DNA of 64,000 nt. Origin: Tigriopus japonicus (Eukaryota > Arthropoda > Copepoda > Harpacticoida > Harpacticidae). Shown here one piece after another: positions 22,901 to 35,422 of the stretch. The translations under genes and the position numbers were made by a program. The notes beneath the pieces are model-generated. The model saw only the letters and a list, made by a program, of their open reading frames with translations. It had not been told where the DNA came from and searched no databases. The stretch lies in NCBI GenBank assembly GCA_010645155.1, contig JAAGOF010000055.1:1330842-1394841 (forward strand), read 5' to 3'. Numbering within the stretch: the stretch's first letter is position 1; the number at the start of each line of letters is the position of its first letter.

Positions 22901-25900
22901 TATTAATCACCCAGAAAGAGCAAACAAAGTGCCTTTGGTAAAGCTAATGAGATTTTTTACCCGTTCTTATCCATGGACTCTTTTATCCCCATACATATAC
23001 AAGTAAGGAACATGAACAAATTTTGCAAAGTTCATATTTCTTCATCAATAATTCTAAATTAACTTGCATGGCGAGTTGAAACCAATGTATAATTATGCCT
23101 CGGAACATGGTAAAGGCACTCTAGATAAAAGTAGTCCTGAAAGTGAGTGTGAGCCAAGCAGAGTGAATGGCTGAATGGAACCAAGGCAAGGCTGACAATC
23201 GCAAACTTGGAACAAAAGGCACCTACTACCAACCGACCTCGCAACTAAAATCGGTGCTAGATTCAAACCATATGGTGGTTGTTTCCACCTTACAATTTAG
23301 TTGGGGAACTCTGTCACTCACTCCTAAAGAACTCGCTCTCAAGCAAACAGCAGGACATGAAGGTCATTAATCTTGTTTTTAAATGTCACGTTCGGATATT
23401 ATTGAAGGCAGACATTACGTCATACGAAAAAGCCTTTCAGATTGCTTTTGGAACCACCGTTCTATAGCTTTTTATGGGCATGTCATTTTTTGTCAAGTAA
23501 ACGAGGACATTTATAGCTTGGAGGATATGGAGAAACGGTCCTCAATTCTTTTCAGCTTGTTGAATATCGTATGCACAGACACGTTGCTCCAGTTTAAGTT
23601 GAAACGCGTTGAATAAAATACGAGGGTCACGAAGGCAAAAACTGGGAAGGCCAATTTTGAGACAGTCATGCCATTAATACCAAAAAACTTTTTTTAATTG
23701 AATTTCGGGGATAAACATCCTTGAACTTCAATGGGCTTTTAACGTCTTTTTACTATTGGTCATAGACTTAGGAGAAGTCATTCTTTGACATCATCTTTAT
23801 GTACACCTGTAATTGTTTTTGAAGCATGTGTTTTTCCACCAAGGTGTATCTTACAGTGGGGTAATAGGAAGACGTCTGAAATTACCAAATTCATGATTTT
23901 ATTGAGGACGTGAAAAAGGTTTGCTCCATTTTTTCCATGAACGCGAGTGTTTGGACGTTGAAAATAGTCCTACATTGTCTTGATCCCAAAGACAGCCGCC
24001 TGATCACAATTAAGGATACGTTTTGTCCGCATGTTAGCCAAACTGAGTAACAGCCTTGCAGTTTCTATCTTGTCGGACCTTCAAAATTTTGTTTAAATAT
24101 TTGTTAAAAGATTAAAGATCTGTTTCTTTAAAGATTTGACACCAATCATTGTCACTAAATCTCTCACAAAATGAATGTTCTCATGAGTTCGGAGTTTTGT
24201 TGTGCCCAAATACTATAACATGTCCATGATGGATCCAATGCCTTGCAGAAACTGTTTGTTCCAATCAAGTCTCAGTTCATTGTTTTCTCCTTGTATGCTT
24301 CTAATATTTTTTCATGCCAATTTGCCTACCAAAACCATGTTCCCTTATCATTCCCCACTGTGCTTCCATCCCAAAATTGTGGAGGTCTGCAATGAAATCG
24401 CTTACTTTCCACTCGTATTGTGAACAAATGGTGAACAATGGGTGAAAACTCATCTTCAAAAACTTGTCTTAAAAAATCGAAGCCTCAAAATTATGAAGCC
24501 AACCTTCTTTTCCAAATAAAAAGGTTAGTCCGGTTCTTGCTTTCTTGGCCCTCGTAGAAGGAAGGGCATCAGACAGAATTGATATTTGAACGAAAAATTG
24601 CAGACTTGAAACAAGAAACACCTTCAACAAACTTCTAAGGCTACGAGCAAAATTTTCTGTGAAGAAACGAGATTAATAAAATCAAAGTTTCAATTGCGGT
24701 CAAAGCCGCCAAACGGCGTGTGACGAATGAGGTTTCAAAAGTTGCACTTCAAATATTTCGTTAACAACCCCCTAAAATGGCACTATAAGCTATAAAAAAT
24801 AACAAATTCTTTGAAGTAAGAAACCACAAGTTTGGTATTTGTTGTGAATTGAGCGAGTAGGGCAAGTTCACATGACTGAGAGAGTCGGAGAGCTGTACAT
24901 AAGACAGTAAGCGAGTATTTGCAATGACTCGTAAGACTCGAATCAATTCCGAAATTGGCCTAATCGACTCATTTGCGAGTGTTGGAAAAAGGGTTCAAAA
25001 AGATTCAAGTCAATGGGAATCGAATCATCAAAAGATCATGTTCCGGTTGTGTAAAAAAGAAAGAAAATTATTCCTCAATAATCACTTGTTCAAGAAGATT
25101 TTGTAAGGTAGAAATCCGTACACCGTGGCATATGAGTAACATGAGTCTACTTCTTTCTCCTAGAAATGCTTGTCAGTCCCTTTTAGTTTTAGTAAACTAA
25201 GTGGAAAGTATTCTTTCATGAACGTATTCTTCGTGTGATAGGCTGTAAGACTATTTGGATTAATACATTCATGAATCATTTAGGATCAAATTTTGGTCTA
25301 AAAAGACTCGAGTCCGAGTCGTTTCTTTAAGGCTCAAATGACTATTGACTCGCGAATCATTGAAAAAATGACTCGTTGACAGCACTAATTGCACAAAGCA
25401 ATTTTATTAGACTATTCAGACTTGACAAAAATATTGATTAGAGCAAATACGAGTACGGACACCAAGTGGAGAGTACAATCTCAACAGCATTAAAATTTAT
25501 TTGCATTTCCTTGTTTATAGTAAGAAGATTTCAGTTTCTTTTTGTGTGAGTCCTTTCTGAGCTAAAAAAAACTTTTGGTTCCAATAAATGGTGGATATCT
25601 CAATCTATGTTAGCAATTGGAGCACTAGAAATTTGAGGACATCCTAATACAAGACAACTTTTTCACCTGACTAAAATATACACTGAAAAAACATAAAATA
25701 TATTCAATATAAATTATAAATTTTGGATGCAGCCTCAGTCCTGCCGAAGTATAAAATGACCGAAAGGGATTAAATCAAGAGTTTACATTTCATGTTATGA
25801 TAGGATGAATTCGTCGAAAGTTTTAAGGAAAATCAATCTTGCCATCACTAAAAATCATCTGCAGCATCGCTCTCCCGAAATACATTCGATCCAGGGCACC

Positions 25901-28900
25901 ACCATCCATTTGTTTAAGGGGGATATATAATATTCGAAATTCTGTACTGTTGAAAAAATTCTTCATTTTTATTTCTGTTTCATTTGTTAACCTTCATCAA
26001 GTAGAGAAGAAACTGTAAGTGATCATACAACGATAAACCGCACAAAATGCAAAATGAGTTTGATGCCAAAATTTTAGAGGATCCTAAAATAACTCAACTG
26101 GCATCAGTTGGAAGTCTAGTTTACTCCATAAAATATGAATATTTGGAACTGAAATCACAATCAGTCATTCAGTTTTTTGAAGTTGGCTTGTTCAAAATTA
26201 GACAAAATCGTAACAAATCACGGTTTTTATAATGAAAAAATAAGAGGAATGACATTAATACATAGTCATAGACCACTGAATTCCTAGACTGCGCTGCCGC
26301 CTCCAATCATCAGATTCTCTTACATCAGTAGGGAAGAAACAGATTGTGGCGGGAGAACGCAACCGTCCAAGAAAAGTGGTTTCAAGTCCCTTTGAGGATG
26401 AGTTTTACGTGCTTAGACCCAGGCCACAACACTAGCTACCCTCTGGAAGTGTTAAAGTTGATTTCTGATACCTAAATTTCAATGTTTTGTCCAGGAAATT
26501 TTCAAATCCAACCTCTCTCTAAAAAGAAAAGTCAAAGCAGGCTGATTGTTGGGGAGGATGAAAGTCCAATAAAAGAAGAAAGATTGAACCCATAAGCCAA
26601 GCTTTCCTCATGTAAGAACCAATGTATTATAGATACCAAGGTCTACCAAGGTAAGGTATTTTATTAGTGCAACTAATTGCTGAATTACAAATTCAGAGCC
26701 ACACCACCACGGAGAATTAGTACCAACTTCAAGCCGAGATTGTATTGCTGTCCCTGAAGAGTTGTCAACCATACCTCTAGACAAGGATTTCTTAATTGAA
26801 AGGCTCTGAAACCACATCAGAAAAAGTGCCTGTCTCAAATTATGTGTAATTCAGGCAACCCAAGCCAATTCTCATTGGGCAGGATTGGCCATATTTGCCA
26901 TTCAAAAGGTGACGAGATCATTGACCATCAGACAACATGATTTCTTCTGATGGCAGCACAACAACTTTTTATATTTTGAGTATTAAGTTCCTTCTACAAT
27001 TCATAGGCTCATGGTAGGCTTCTATTATTTAAAGAAATGACTTGAGACTTAATTCTTTTTGCAAGATCAAAATCACAATTATAGTAAGCCTACAATTTGC
27101 AGTCACCCTTGTTTTTTTTGCCAGTTGCTTCTCACTCACAACATTACAAACACCTTGAAAAATCATCTTGAAATGTGTTAAATTCATCTGTGCAGTGCCT
27201 TTCAAGTGTGTTTTTTTGAGTCGTAAGTTCAGTTTATTTGTCTTGTAGCAGTACTCCTTCATCTGTTATAGTGCTACAGTCCATGGTTGATGGCACACCC
27301 ACCTTTGAAAGTAGTGCAACAGCTTTAGTGATAGGAGCAAATTCACACCCAGTTATTTTGGAATCAGACAAGCCTCAACTACTGATAGATTCTTCATGGT
27401 TTGTGAGTTCATCTTGATGGCGGGGCTTATTCTGTTGGTGATTCAGCCACATACCAAAAGTCCATTTACTTTTTCTAAATGTGAGTGAACCAAGAGAGTA
27501 AGACAAATTTCGGTGTTTGCATTGTGTGAGGCATACATAATTTGGGGCATCTTTTAAGCTCAAAACAGATTATTTTCTTAGCATATATTTGCCCAAAATT
27601 TCAACACAAATGCATTTGGTCCATTGATCAAGTCACCAAAGAAAGAATTTTTATTTTTGATAGTACTTCTTGTAATGCTTCCCAATTTCCCAGCTGAAGT
27701 GCAGCTTGATGCACACAAAGAAACATCCTTAAGCATATCATGAAACTGTGGTAGTGTGATTTATAGTAACCACTTTTAACTATTTGACTCCTTTCATAGG
27801 AGTGAAACTAATGAGAAACCCATGTGCTTGATCATGTAATGGGAATGAGGAAGTAAGAAAGTGCACTCTTCCTGGATTGAAAAGAAGTAAGCTCTTCTTA
27901 TAACTTAAGGAATCAATAAAGTAATATAAAGATTGAGGAAATGGACCTTGTTAGCTGCCCAATATTGATAGATAAATTTATTTTAAAAAATCCAACTTCA
28001 AGCCAACAAAATTAGTTTATATCTAGTGATATAGGACACCAATGGAAGATCTAGACATAACATAGATTTTACAATATATGTCTTTAAATGAATAAAGAAT
28101 ATAATTTCAGATTTCATTGTACTAATATGGCTGAACATCTGCTCGAGATAAATGGGTAAAATGTGATGTCTATGCCAATCTACAGCCTCTTTTGACAGCT
28201 ATCACTTCAGTTTTGGAAATGTTAGCAATTTGTTTTAGGGATTTAATTACTTTATATAACCTAAAATATAATAATTGGTTTTATGAAAGTTGTTCATTTT
28301 GACACTTTGACGCTGAAAAACGTATTTAAAATCTTGACATTTCATCAGTGAGAGCTAAGCAATCCACCGTGCTTGGGAAAGACTTCCCTACTAACATAAA
28401 CGGCGAAATGAGGAGCGGTCTCCAGTTTACAGTCCTCTATGACATAGTGTTCTGACTTAAAAACTAGGTTGCCCAGTATAACTTGTCACTTCTCACCAGG
28501 TTGTTCAATTGTCCTCAAAAGACAACAATTAGAGGTCGCTTCCTTCGGCAAGTTAACCTTTATGTACACACTTCAGCAAATACCTCCCTCTGAGGCGGGT
28601 TGATCTAATATAATCGCCGAGTTATTTAAGAGCATGCAAGGTTAATTAATTTATCTAAAATTAGCGCGAAATTGCTCAAAAATAAAGCGTCAAGTTTCCA
28701 AATTCTCACGCGTGTTTTGAAAACAGCTGTAAAGCATTTTTTTCCTTTTAAATGACAGGGTCCAAGATATAAAAAAAGGATTAAGAGTTATGATATAACA
28801 TTTTTTTCATTAACTGACGTAAAACGATCAGAACCACTCATCCGTTCATCATTAAGTGGACACGGTCATTTTACCAATCATTTGATTTAAATGGTTGTGA

Positions 28901-29200
28901 ATTGGCTGGCTTAAAAGCAAATCCTTGCTTACGAAAGCTCATCAATGTAGAGAAGGGTTCTTCAGGTGGAAGTACCTTTTGGAACTGAAATGGATCACTC
29001 ATGGCGTTTTTCTCTTCCCCATGATATTTACTGGAAACCGATCAGTAAACCCGTTTTTTGCGTTGAAAAAGCCCACTTTGCCCAAGTTTGCAACAACAGC
29101 TGGGTCCCGATTTAGCGCTTGCACGCGTTATTTACTTTTTTTCAGCCATGGAACACCGTCAACCATTTGACAAGGGAAGTGGTCCAAACTACAGATTGTT
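19986..29200. other. 9-kb AT-rich region without a supported gene
   Basis: Many short frames on both strands, none with a domain, splice-consistent partner or codon bias that convinces. Between 26600 and 27600 the minus strand reads as several gene-like peptides broken by stops, which may be a decayed transposon coding region that I could not assign. Exons of genes extending through this DNA cannot be excluded. Confidence 0.4.
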
Positions 29201-30187
29201 CATGGAAAACTCGATGATTTGGTAGTAAAATTGTGATTTCAATGAAAGAAGCCACATTGGCAGCGACTTTTCAAATTATGTTCCTGGTCCTGACACGGAT
29301 TCGTGAGAACTTGCAATGGGACGAAAATAGGATCAAGAGCTATGGGAACCCATTTTTTGTAGTGCGCCCTTGTTTTGGTTGGTTGGCTCTTGTATCCGGT
29401 AGGTTGAGTGTTCCTCGAGCGGTTTTGAGTGACTCCATGTCGGCGACTTTCAAAATCAGTGTCAGACCTGCCCGCAAAAGCAAAAGAAGAAGAAGGAACC
29501 CAAGACAAACGAAAAGGGGACGGACGGAAGCACTCTCTGGGTTCCTGTTTCACCTTGATCTTCGAACCTCTCCCCAAATCAGTTGTTCCAGTTTAAAGAA
29601 GGAATTGAAGCCGACTCCGTTCCATTTGCCTTTTCTTCACGGCTCTGTTCCATCGAATTAACTTGAGAGCAAACTCTTCCTCAGTGTGGTTAGAAAGGTA
29701 CAACGAAAAGGTGTTCCAACCCCATCAGCCACCCATTAAGGTAAGGTTCACAAGTCCGTTTCAGTTGTACTGGACACCTGTCAAAAGAGAAGTCACTGTA
29801 GCAGAATTTGAAGCGTCCATTAATTCTCAATTATCGGTTCCCGAATGCTACATTGGACAAGTTTCCTCACAAATGGATCGATGGTCCCACAGCGCTCGTC
29901 ATTTTTGTTGCCCCTTAAAGCAATCCAGGTTTAAAGCTTTCATTAAATATTCATGGCAATTGACCCTCCAGAATTTGTTGAGTTGAAACGTGGTAAGGTT
30001 GCGATTCAAATTGGTCCAACCAAATCGTCCCCATATTTACTTGGACTCAGGTGTGGAAAGTTGGGATTTAGAGTGTTTTCCATCTTGTGTTCCCAGGGTG
30101 ATATGGAAAAGTGCAGTGTGAATACGTTGGCACGCTTGGCTCTTAAACTCGAAATGAAACTGCAATTCTGAGTGCTTTTCAATCAAG
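29201..30187. other. Upstream region of the CAAX gene
   Basis: Less AT-rich than the DNA to its left. Open frames at 29233-29661 (Arg-rich) and 29663-29986 have no domain content and overlap minus-strand frames, so they are not called genes; this is likely promoter or 5' UTR for the gene starting at 30188. Confidence 0.35.
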
Positions 30188-30902
30188 ATGGGAGAAACAT
30201 TAGGGATCGCGCACAATGTGTTCGAGAAAATGGAACGGGAACGCGATCGGAAAGAGCGGATCAAGAAATATGAGGAGTGGCAGAAGGTCAAGGTGAAAAA
30301 GCAACAGAAGCTCAAGGTCATGAAGGCCAAGATCCGGGTGAATGAGGAGCTCAGACGCAACGATGAATCTCAATCCCAACTCAGCGAGGTTGAGGCCGAT
30401 GCTGGAGCCACTGGACGGGGAATCTCCAACCTCGATGTTGACGAGGACAACGACCTTGGAGACGATTCGGAGGTGGGTTCAGAACTTCTAGCCTCTCTCA
30501 TACATCAACTCAAATCGCATGTTAGCAATAGGGCCTAAGTATACTCTTTGATTATCAGGTCTGGTTGAAACGGAGCACCTTTGTCGAGAGTATACTCGAG
30601 AAACGTTAAGCATGCTTGTTTTGGTGGTTGAATTAGTGCACTTAACATGCAACCTACATCCCCTATTTTAATAATAATAAATAATAATGTTTATTGCGAC
30701 TCTTGGTCAAGGTATTTCAGAAAGCTATCATTTTTAGGATGACGTTGGAGGAGAGTCGCCGACCTTGGACAATTCGCCTCCGGGGTCATCAAATAACGAA
30801 ACACCGGCAAAGAGAGGGACGGTGGATTCGAAAACCGAGAAAAAATCGTCGTCATCGTCCTCCAAGTCAACGAAGGGATGCTCAAAGTGCCTCATCCAAT
30901 AA
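30188..30902 (+). CDS. Coiled-coil protein with C-terminal CAAX box
   Basis: Two exons, join(30188..30472, 30738..30902), 149 residues; intron 265 bp (GAG|GTGGGT ... TTTTAG|GAT), phase 0. The in-frame stop upstream of ATG 30188 supports this start. Residues about 12-60 are strongly charged and helical (ERERDRKERIKKYEEW, then KKQQKLKVMKAKI), likely a coiled coil. Residues about 70-115 are acidic and disordered. The tail is Ser/Lys-rich and ends CSKCLIQ-stop. CLIQ fits the CAAX consensus; Gln in the X position favours farnesylation, and the preceding Lys/Ser stretch and second Cys resemble a polybasic or palmitoylation membrane-targeting region. I do not recognise the family: paralemmins and invertebrate complexins also combine helices with CAAX ends, but their diagnostic motifs are absent. 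Predicted membrane-associated, function unknown. Confidence 0.6.
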
Positions 30903-33900
30903 GAACCCAGAACTCAACCAACGGTGGAATATGTTCATCCTTCGCACCCAAAAGCTACCACCAGTTAGTTCTTTTTCCATTTGATTCTCCACGACGTTGT
31001 TGGCGCCTCAATTGATTTACACGCTAACCAACCGCAACATGGACCTTTTGCATTCAACAGTGAGTTACTCGACGTACTCGCATTTTTATACTCTGACTTT
31101 CCTTTACCTTGTCTCAAACCACAGATATGAATAGAGCAGACTCGGTCACCATTGGTCTTTTCGAGATTGCTCTGGAATAATTGATATTTGGTAGTAAAAC
31201 AGTCACGAGAAACCATCCAAAAAAAGGTCTTGTGAAGATCGCCTAGAATGAGATGGTCATTAACGGCCTTTTAATCGCGACTCAATCCCTCAAACAAATC
31301 AAAAATTTAAATGTATTGTGGCTTTCTGTAATTCTCTTTGAGTTGTGAATCATGTTCAACCGGGGGTTGCATGTAGAACCAACCAAAGTGGGTCTTCTGG
31401 GCATTGGTTAGTTAATCCTCCCGTTCAAATCCATTAGCTAGTGTTTTCCCTAGATCTTTTGCGGATCAGGGGAAAAGTTTGTTTGTTCATGGACCACTTT
31501 TTCGGATTTTGGGCGAAAAAAGGACAAGGGTTCGTTGAAATGGTAATTCTGTTCCAACTTCCTGTGGTTCGTTCGATCTAAATTGACCTCAGTGTTTCGA
31601 ATTGAGGGTCGTTCTTTCTCCAAAGCGGTGTTCTTTTATTGATGTTCCATCAAAATGGATTGGAACAGACGTTTCCATTTCGAATGAGCAGACGAAAACT
31701 TTGCGATTGCGACGTTTCTGGGACCAACCTCTTTTCTGATTAAAGACTCAAGAGAACTGAAATTTGCTTCCCTTCCATGAGCATTGAAAAATCATCGCAA
31801 ATCGTCCCATATCCGATGGATTGAAAGTGAAAAAGATTTTCCTAATGTCTGTTGAGGACGCTAACTTTAAGAATTGGGTGGGAAACTTTGGATCTTGGTT
31901 TAAGGAGGCTCCAACGAGAATGAATGTCTTAAGACGGAGTGGAAGGCAATTTATGCACTCGCTTCTTCCAACTACTGTCCCACTTAATCTGCTTCTAGCC
32001 ACGAAAAGAGATAATAAATGGAACGAGAACTACCTGATATATGTCCAATAATTCCACACACCGACATTCTAGAATCAACTGGGAGTTTTTGTGACCTTGA
32101 AACGGAACCAAAGCTATCCAAATAAACACGTGGTCCATTTGAAGTCGTTGAAAGTCGATTTAAGAGGTACACCCGAATTACGTGATTCTCCCAACAAATG
32201 ATTGCCAAGTTCGGATTTGAACAAGTCAATGGAGAGGCCGTTTTTTGCACCTGTTTTCATATTTGGAAATAGCTTCCAGCTAATGATGAGTGATATAGAT
32301 CTTATTTTTGCTCTGCTCAAATCCAACTTCGATTAGTTCGTGATAACTGAGAATTCAGCAAACGCCCTTGATTTTCCTCATTCGCTTGTTTTCTCTAAAC
32401 GAACTATGTATATTTGTGCATGGCCAGGAAAGGGGATATTTGACGATGGGACCATTGCGACTTGGAATGGAACACATGAGAGAGAGAGGTGAAGAAGTGA
32501 ATCTATTTCACCTTCGGCTCATTTCCGAGTCTTTGTATTCCTAGTTCTCTCGTCTCAATTCTCATGGTTGTGAGGAGTGACTGAGCGAGATATAAACTTT
32601 TATGACCTATCGAATGCCAGAGACGCACCCAAGGTTCGTTCTTTTCTTTCTTTCTTGACAAGCCTCCTATCCTCGACAAAATCGAAACTGGAAACGTTCC
32701 ACTCACAACGACTTAGTTCACATTCAAGGCAAATCTTGGACTTGATTTCGTTGGCACCGAAACACGATGCCTTCAAGTCGGACAACATTGATGTGACAGA
32801 TTGACAGCGTCTCCGAAAAACAGTTGACAAACTGATCCCATATGTGAGTTCCAATAGCTCCCCTTTGGATGTCCTTTGAAGAAATGGAAAAAGATCTGCG
32901 AATTGAGTATTACTTTGCTGATAAGAAGTCTCAAGGGAATGCCCATTAAATACATGTTCAAGTGAAATGTCTCCCTTTTAACTTTGAATTTGGGTATTTG
33001 ACATTCCTAACAACTTTTTCCATGAAAATGTCTTATTCAATCATTGTTTACCAGTGATGTTCTTGCTCCATCACACATATCGTCATTACATCAGTCAAAA
33101 TATTCGAGAACATACAAAATTGCTGAAGAGGACTGTTAGATACTTTTCCATGCATCAATCGTGCTTAAAGTAAGGTTATAATGATAAAGAAACTCGTAGG
33201 TGGGTCAGTAAATCAGCTTTGCCACTTACTTAAAACACTGCTTGCCTCCTTATCCTGCCTTTAGCAACCATATTTTTGGCAGGGGTACTTATTAATCGAG
33301 GCTGGCCTTGCCAACCTCAATCATGCCCTCCTAATTCATCCTAAATGTCTCATGAACCCTTGTCAACTCAAATGATACTATTTTGAGATGCCTTTTCCTT
33401 ATATTGCAGACTTGGATCCCTCTCACCTATCATGGTCTCCAACACCATCTGAAATTTGGCACCTTCAACCAAAAACGTCATGGAGCAAGTTGCAAGTGGC
33501 ATGTGGAAATGCCACACCCAAAGCCATGAATGGTTGCCTTATCCAATGCCTAATGCATTAACTCCAAACCAGTCGGTTTCGTTTAGTGACGTCAGCCGGT
33601 TCTTAGCTGTTTCTGACCGGAACCGGGCAAATCCGAGCACAAATGAGCTTTTTGTCGGCTAACGTGACCATTTGACAACACATCCTTACATATCATCATA
33701 TGACTATTTAAATCAAAAGTAGCAACCAACTATTGTTATAGGGTAACCATTGTATGTATTAATTTATGAAACGGGACTCGATAGTAAAACCATACATTAA
33801 GGAATGTTTTTTCGTTTACGGTAGGTTTAGAGAGTTTAAGCCATCAGATTCCGCAAGAGAACAGTGCTTGAGACTGGGGTTCCTTCTAGTGCCAAAATTG

Positions 33901-34504
33901 GCCGGGTTGGCCCTTTTTGGCACCTTCCAAGAATATAAGACAAAAGTTCGAAGTTTCCATACAAATCCATGAATAATTAAGGGCTTCATACATAAATTCA
34001 TTCATGACCACCTAACATAGGTAATGGAAATTGAATCAAATGAGATTGTGAAGTGGTTCATGGATTAATCAGCTCAAGAAGAGTCCCTGTAGAATTATGC
34101 GAAAAACTGAGAATTGTGGTTCAAAGCATTTTACTTCTCTCAAAAACTTTGGAATTGGCAGTTCTAGAAAGCCCCTGAACTGAACAGAGGGTTGGTTACG
34201 TAAGTTGAATAGATATTTGTCCACATGGGTTTTAAAAGATAAACCTGGCGTAGTAAATTAGAACATTCTTCTTAGCTCTGAAGGTACGAGGTTGTCCAAG
34301 CGTGATTAAGGACACAGTTTTTTTGAAGAGTTTCTGTCAACTTTGAGGTTTCTGTACTATTCTTGTTTTTCCCTCTCCAAGTCAGGCCTCGTCTCTCACT
34401 TTACGTAAGGTTTGTTCCAAAATTTGAACAAACAACCTGTATTCATTTGAAAACATTCAAAGTTACATATTGTTCATGAATTCTTAAAAAACTATGGATT
34501 TTTT
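30903..34504. other. Intergenic, no supported gene
   Basis: Frames around 31748-32051 and 32577-32854 are open on both strands over the same bases, without domains or convincing splice partners. Confidence 0.4.
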
Positions 34505-34690
34505 GGGTTGATTGCGGATTTTTATTTTGGTTACAAGGAATGGGATTCCTTGTAAAGAAAGTAAATCATAAACGTTAATGCATACATGATACATGATCTA
34601 CTAACGAGTTACGTTTGGCAGATCTGGACAACCGTTGAAAAGTGGGTTGATCAGGAATTCTAATCAAAAATTTGTCCAATCCTGCCTTAG
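34505..34690 (-). mobile_element. 3' end fragment of the LINE family seen at 61.6-62.65 kb
   Basis: The sequence around 'acaaggaatgggattccttgtaaag' and ending 'tttgtccaatcctgcctta' parallels 61621-61823, the 3' UTR and last codons of the minus-strand LINE fragment. It is diverged and heavily 5'-truncated, as expected of target-primed reverse transcription products. Confidence 0.65.
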
Positions 34691-35422
34691 ATATAAGAGA
34701 TTTCAATGTATCCTAGTATGAAAGTTCAGACATTCCAGTAATATGTTGTGTGCATGTGCAGAAAACTTTTTCTACTTTTTGAAGATGAAAAGAATCCATC
34801 TTGACGAGTAAAATTTTGCTTTCACTTTCAGTTATAGTAAAAAATCTTTAACTAGTTACTTCAATCCACGTCGCGCAAGAACCTATGATTTATTCCAATA
34901 ATATTAGCATATGTATTGACACATAATAGTCATGAAAAGATTACCCTGGGTACTTTGGAAAATGAGAGGAATGTGCTCAACCGTCTGCTTCGGATAGATA
35001 ATTGTTCTGCTGGAGAAATGAGGCGTAGTAGGGAGTACAACTGAAATTCCCCTGGGTTGGAATCGATTGAGACCAATTCATTTAGGTTGAGTCGGTCATA
35101 TCTGTGTTTTTCCGTAGGTTACTATGAAATATGTTTCAATATTTGAGACCATAATGACTTGAGTTCTTCATGAAATTTTCATCTCCTGTTAACCAATCCT
35201 TCAAAACGTTCCCTATATGTTATGGGGTGGTACAAAAACTGTAAGAGTTCCTTTGCTTCATCAATCTAAAATGTTTCTAGTTTTAATTATCTTTTTTTGG
35301 GTTGGTCTCTCGAGAAAAAAGAAACCATCATGCAGATCTGACCTTTTCGGACAAAATATTTGGTACTTTCGTCACATTATGGGTTGGCAGCGCTGTTCTT
35401 GACGTCATTGATACCTGATTGC

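Noticed and set aside
26608..27563. Minus-strand peptides resembling coding sequence
   Set aside because: Broken by several stops and non-coding stretches; no transposase or host domain could be named, so not listed as a feature.
29233..29661. 142-codon Arg-rich plus ORF, with an overlapping 112-codon minus ORF
   Set aside because: Open on both strands with no domains; probably compositional in a GC-richer promoter region.
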